Assembly: GCF_003716875.1 (NCBI RefSeq)
Contig: NZ_CP033077.1
Coordinates: 124,001-188,000, forward strand
From: Vibrio zhugei
Lineage (GTDB): Bacteria > Pseudomonadota > Gammaproteobacteria > Enterobacterales > Vibrionaceae
Direction: 5' to 3'
DNA: 64,000 bases
Shown here: positions 63,601 to 64,000 of the stretch, piece by piece
Layout: each line of letters opens with the position of its first letter
Numbering within the stretch: position 1 is the stretch's first letter
The notes under the pieces: generated by a model
Told to the model about the DNA's origin: nothing
What the model saw: the letters and a program-made list of their open reading frames with translations, nothing else
Database searches by the model: none
Program-made: the position numbers and the translations under genes

Positions 63601-64000
63601 ATGGCAGATTACATTATACGACGCGACCCTAGAGCGGAGTGGATTCGGCGCAACCGCCTTCATCCTGAACATGACAGTATGCGGATTCAGCCAGTAGAAG
63701 AAATGGGACCGAACGGCTTGTTACGCCGTTATCCCCATCGAGTGGGGTATCTTGGCCCCAATGGACTCAAACGCATAGACCGTTTACATCGCCAAGTGGC
63801 CGCCACTGGGGTGTCTCGCCATCGTCAATCGGATGAAACAGTATTACCCCTGCATCAGGTCAGTCATCCCGATTTCTATGTGGTAGTAGTTCCTGATATG
63901 TCAGGCGGACGTTTATCAAGTCATGATAAAGACGTGCTAGGGCAAGCGTATCAGTTGGTGAAACAAAGTGACGGTCAGGGAGCGGTAGTGGCCGTCGTGT
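63601..64000 (+). CDS. Electron-transfer flavoprotein alpha subunit-like (5' part, cut by window end)
   Basis: The first 133 codons are in the window. The reading begins MADYIIRRDPRAEWIRRNRLH and goes through LLRRYPHRVGYLGPNGLKRIDR, then VVVPDMSGGRLSSHDKDVLGQA near 98, the ETF alpha N-terminal domain. The N-terminal extension before the ETF fold is typical of the ETF alpha of dgc clusters (PA5400 type). It receives electrons from DgcAB and, with an ETF beta expected next, feeds them to the quinone pool. AGGAG is 7 nt upstream of the ATG. Confidence 0.9.
   Translation, partial: MADYIIRRDPRAEWIRRNRLHPEHDSMRIQPVEEMGPNGLLRRYPHRVGYLGPNGLKRIDRLHRQVAATGVSRHRQSDETVLPLHQVSHPDFYVVVVPDMSGGRLSSHDKDVLGQAYQLVKQSDGQGAVVAVV

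Overview
The window looks like a chromosome segment of a marine gammaproteobacterium of the family Vibrionaceae, probably Vibrio or a close relative. The evidence is the moeA/folE divergent pair, the thrS-infC-rpmI-rplT operon, a decayed copy of the Vibrio-type chromosomal integron integrase downstream of that operon (the position it occupies in several vibrios), and a tRNA-Gly(TCC) that, as far as I recall, matches the enterobacterial glyT sequence. This assignment rests on recognised protein families and gene order only; no database search was possible.

Layout. 1-11.3 kb is core DNA: moeA (cut by the window edge), folE, an iron alcohol dehydrogenase, elbB, a LysR regulator, a frameshifted yjjG, a PhnR-like GntR regulator, a siderophore-interacting reductase with a Fur-box-like site, then thrS-infC-rpmI-rplT with infC starting at ATT. 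11.3-20 kb holds an aldo/keto reductase, IS30 copy 1, a DUF4234 membrane protein, a divergent PLP enzyme/kinase pair resembling the hydroxylysine catabolic pair, an AraC regulator, a secreted M35 (aspzincin) metalloprotease and tRNA-Gly copy 1. 20-33.7 kb is accessory: an integron-integrase scar, a gene cut by IS30 copy 2, many short single-function genes (AhpD-like, esterase, DUF4336, nucleotidyltransferase, DUF6434, three GNATs, GFA, YciI), a solitary bioB with a BirA operator, two tiny membrane proteins, IS30 copy 3 and a frameshifted ParB-like secreted protein. 33.7-45.8 kb holds a three-gene periplasmic FAD dehydrogenase/cytochrome c complex, a yqjD-yqjE-yqjK-like trio, tRNA-Gly copy 2, and short housekeeping or resistance-like genes ending with an SDR and cutC.

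45.9-64 kb is one functional block for glycine betaine breakdown. DgcA/DgcB plus an ETF (its alpha subunit cut by the window end) demethylate dimethylglycine to sarcosine. SoxBDAG demethylates sarcosine to glycine. PurU removes excess formyl-THF, GlyA makes serine, and SdaA deaminates serine to pyruvate. A GbdR-type AraC/GATase1 regulator sits in the middle. An ISL3-family element has inserted, with a perfect 8-bp target duplication, exactly at the terminator T-tract between gbdR and the dgc operon.

Four otherwise intact genes (yjjG, the ParB-like gene, soxA, gbdR) each carry one 1-nt indel, three of them in homopolymer runs. This is either assembly error or recent decay and decides whether betaine catabolism works as written. 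I saw no CRISPR array, no rRNA, and no convincing integron attC array. I did not find a clearly undescribed system; the most unusual signals are the integron scar, the duplicated tRNA promoter-gene unit bracketing the accessory region, and the frameshift cluster.
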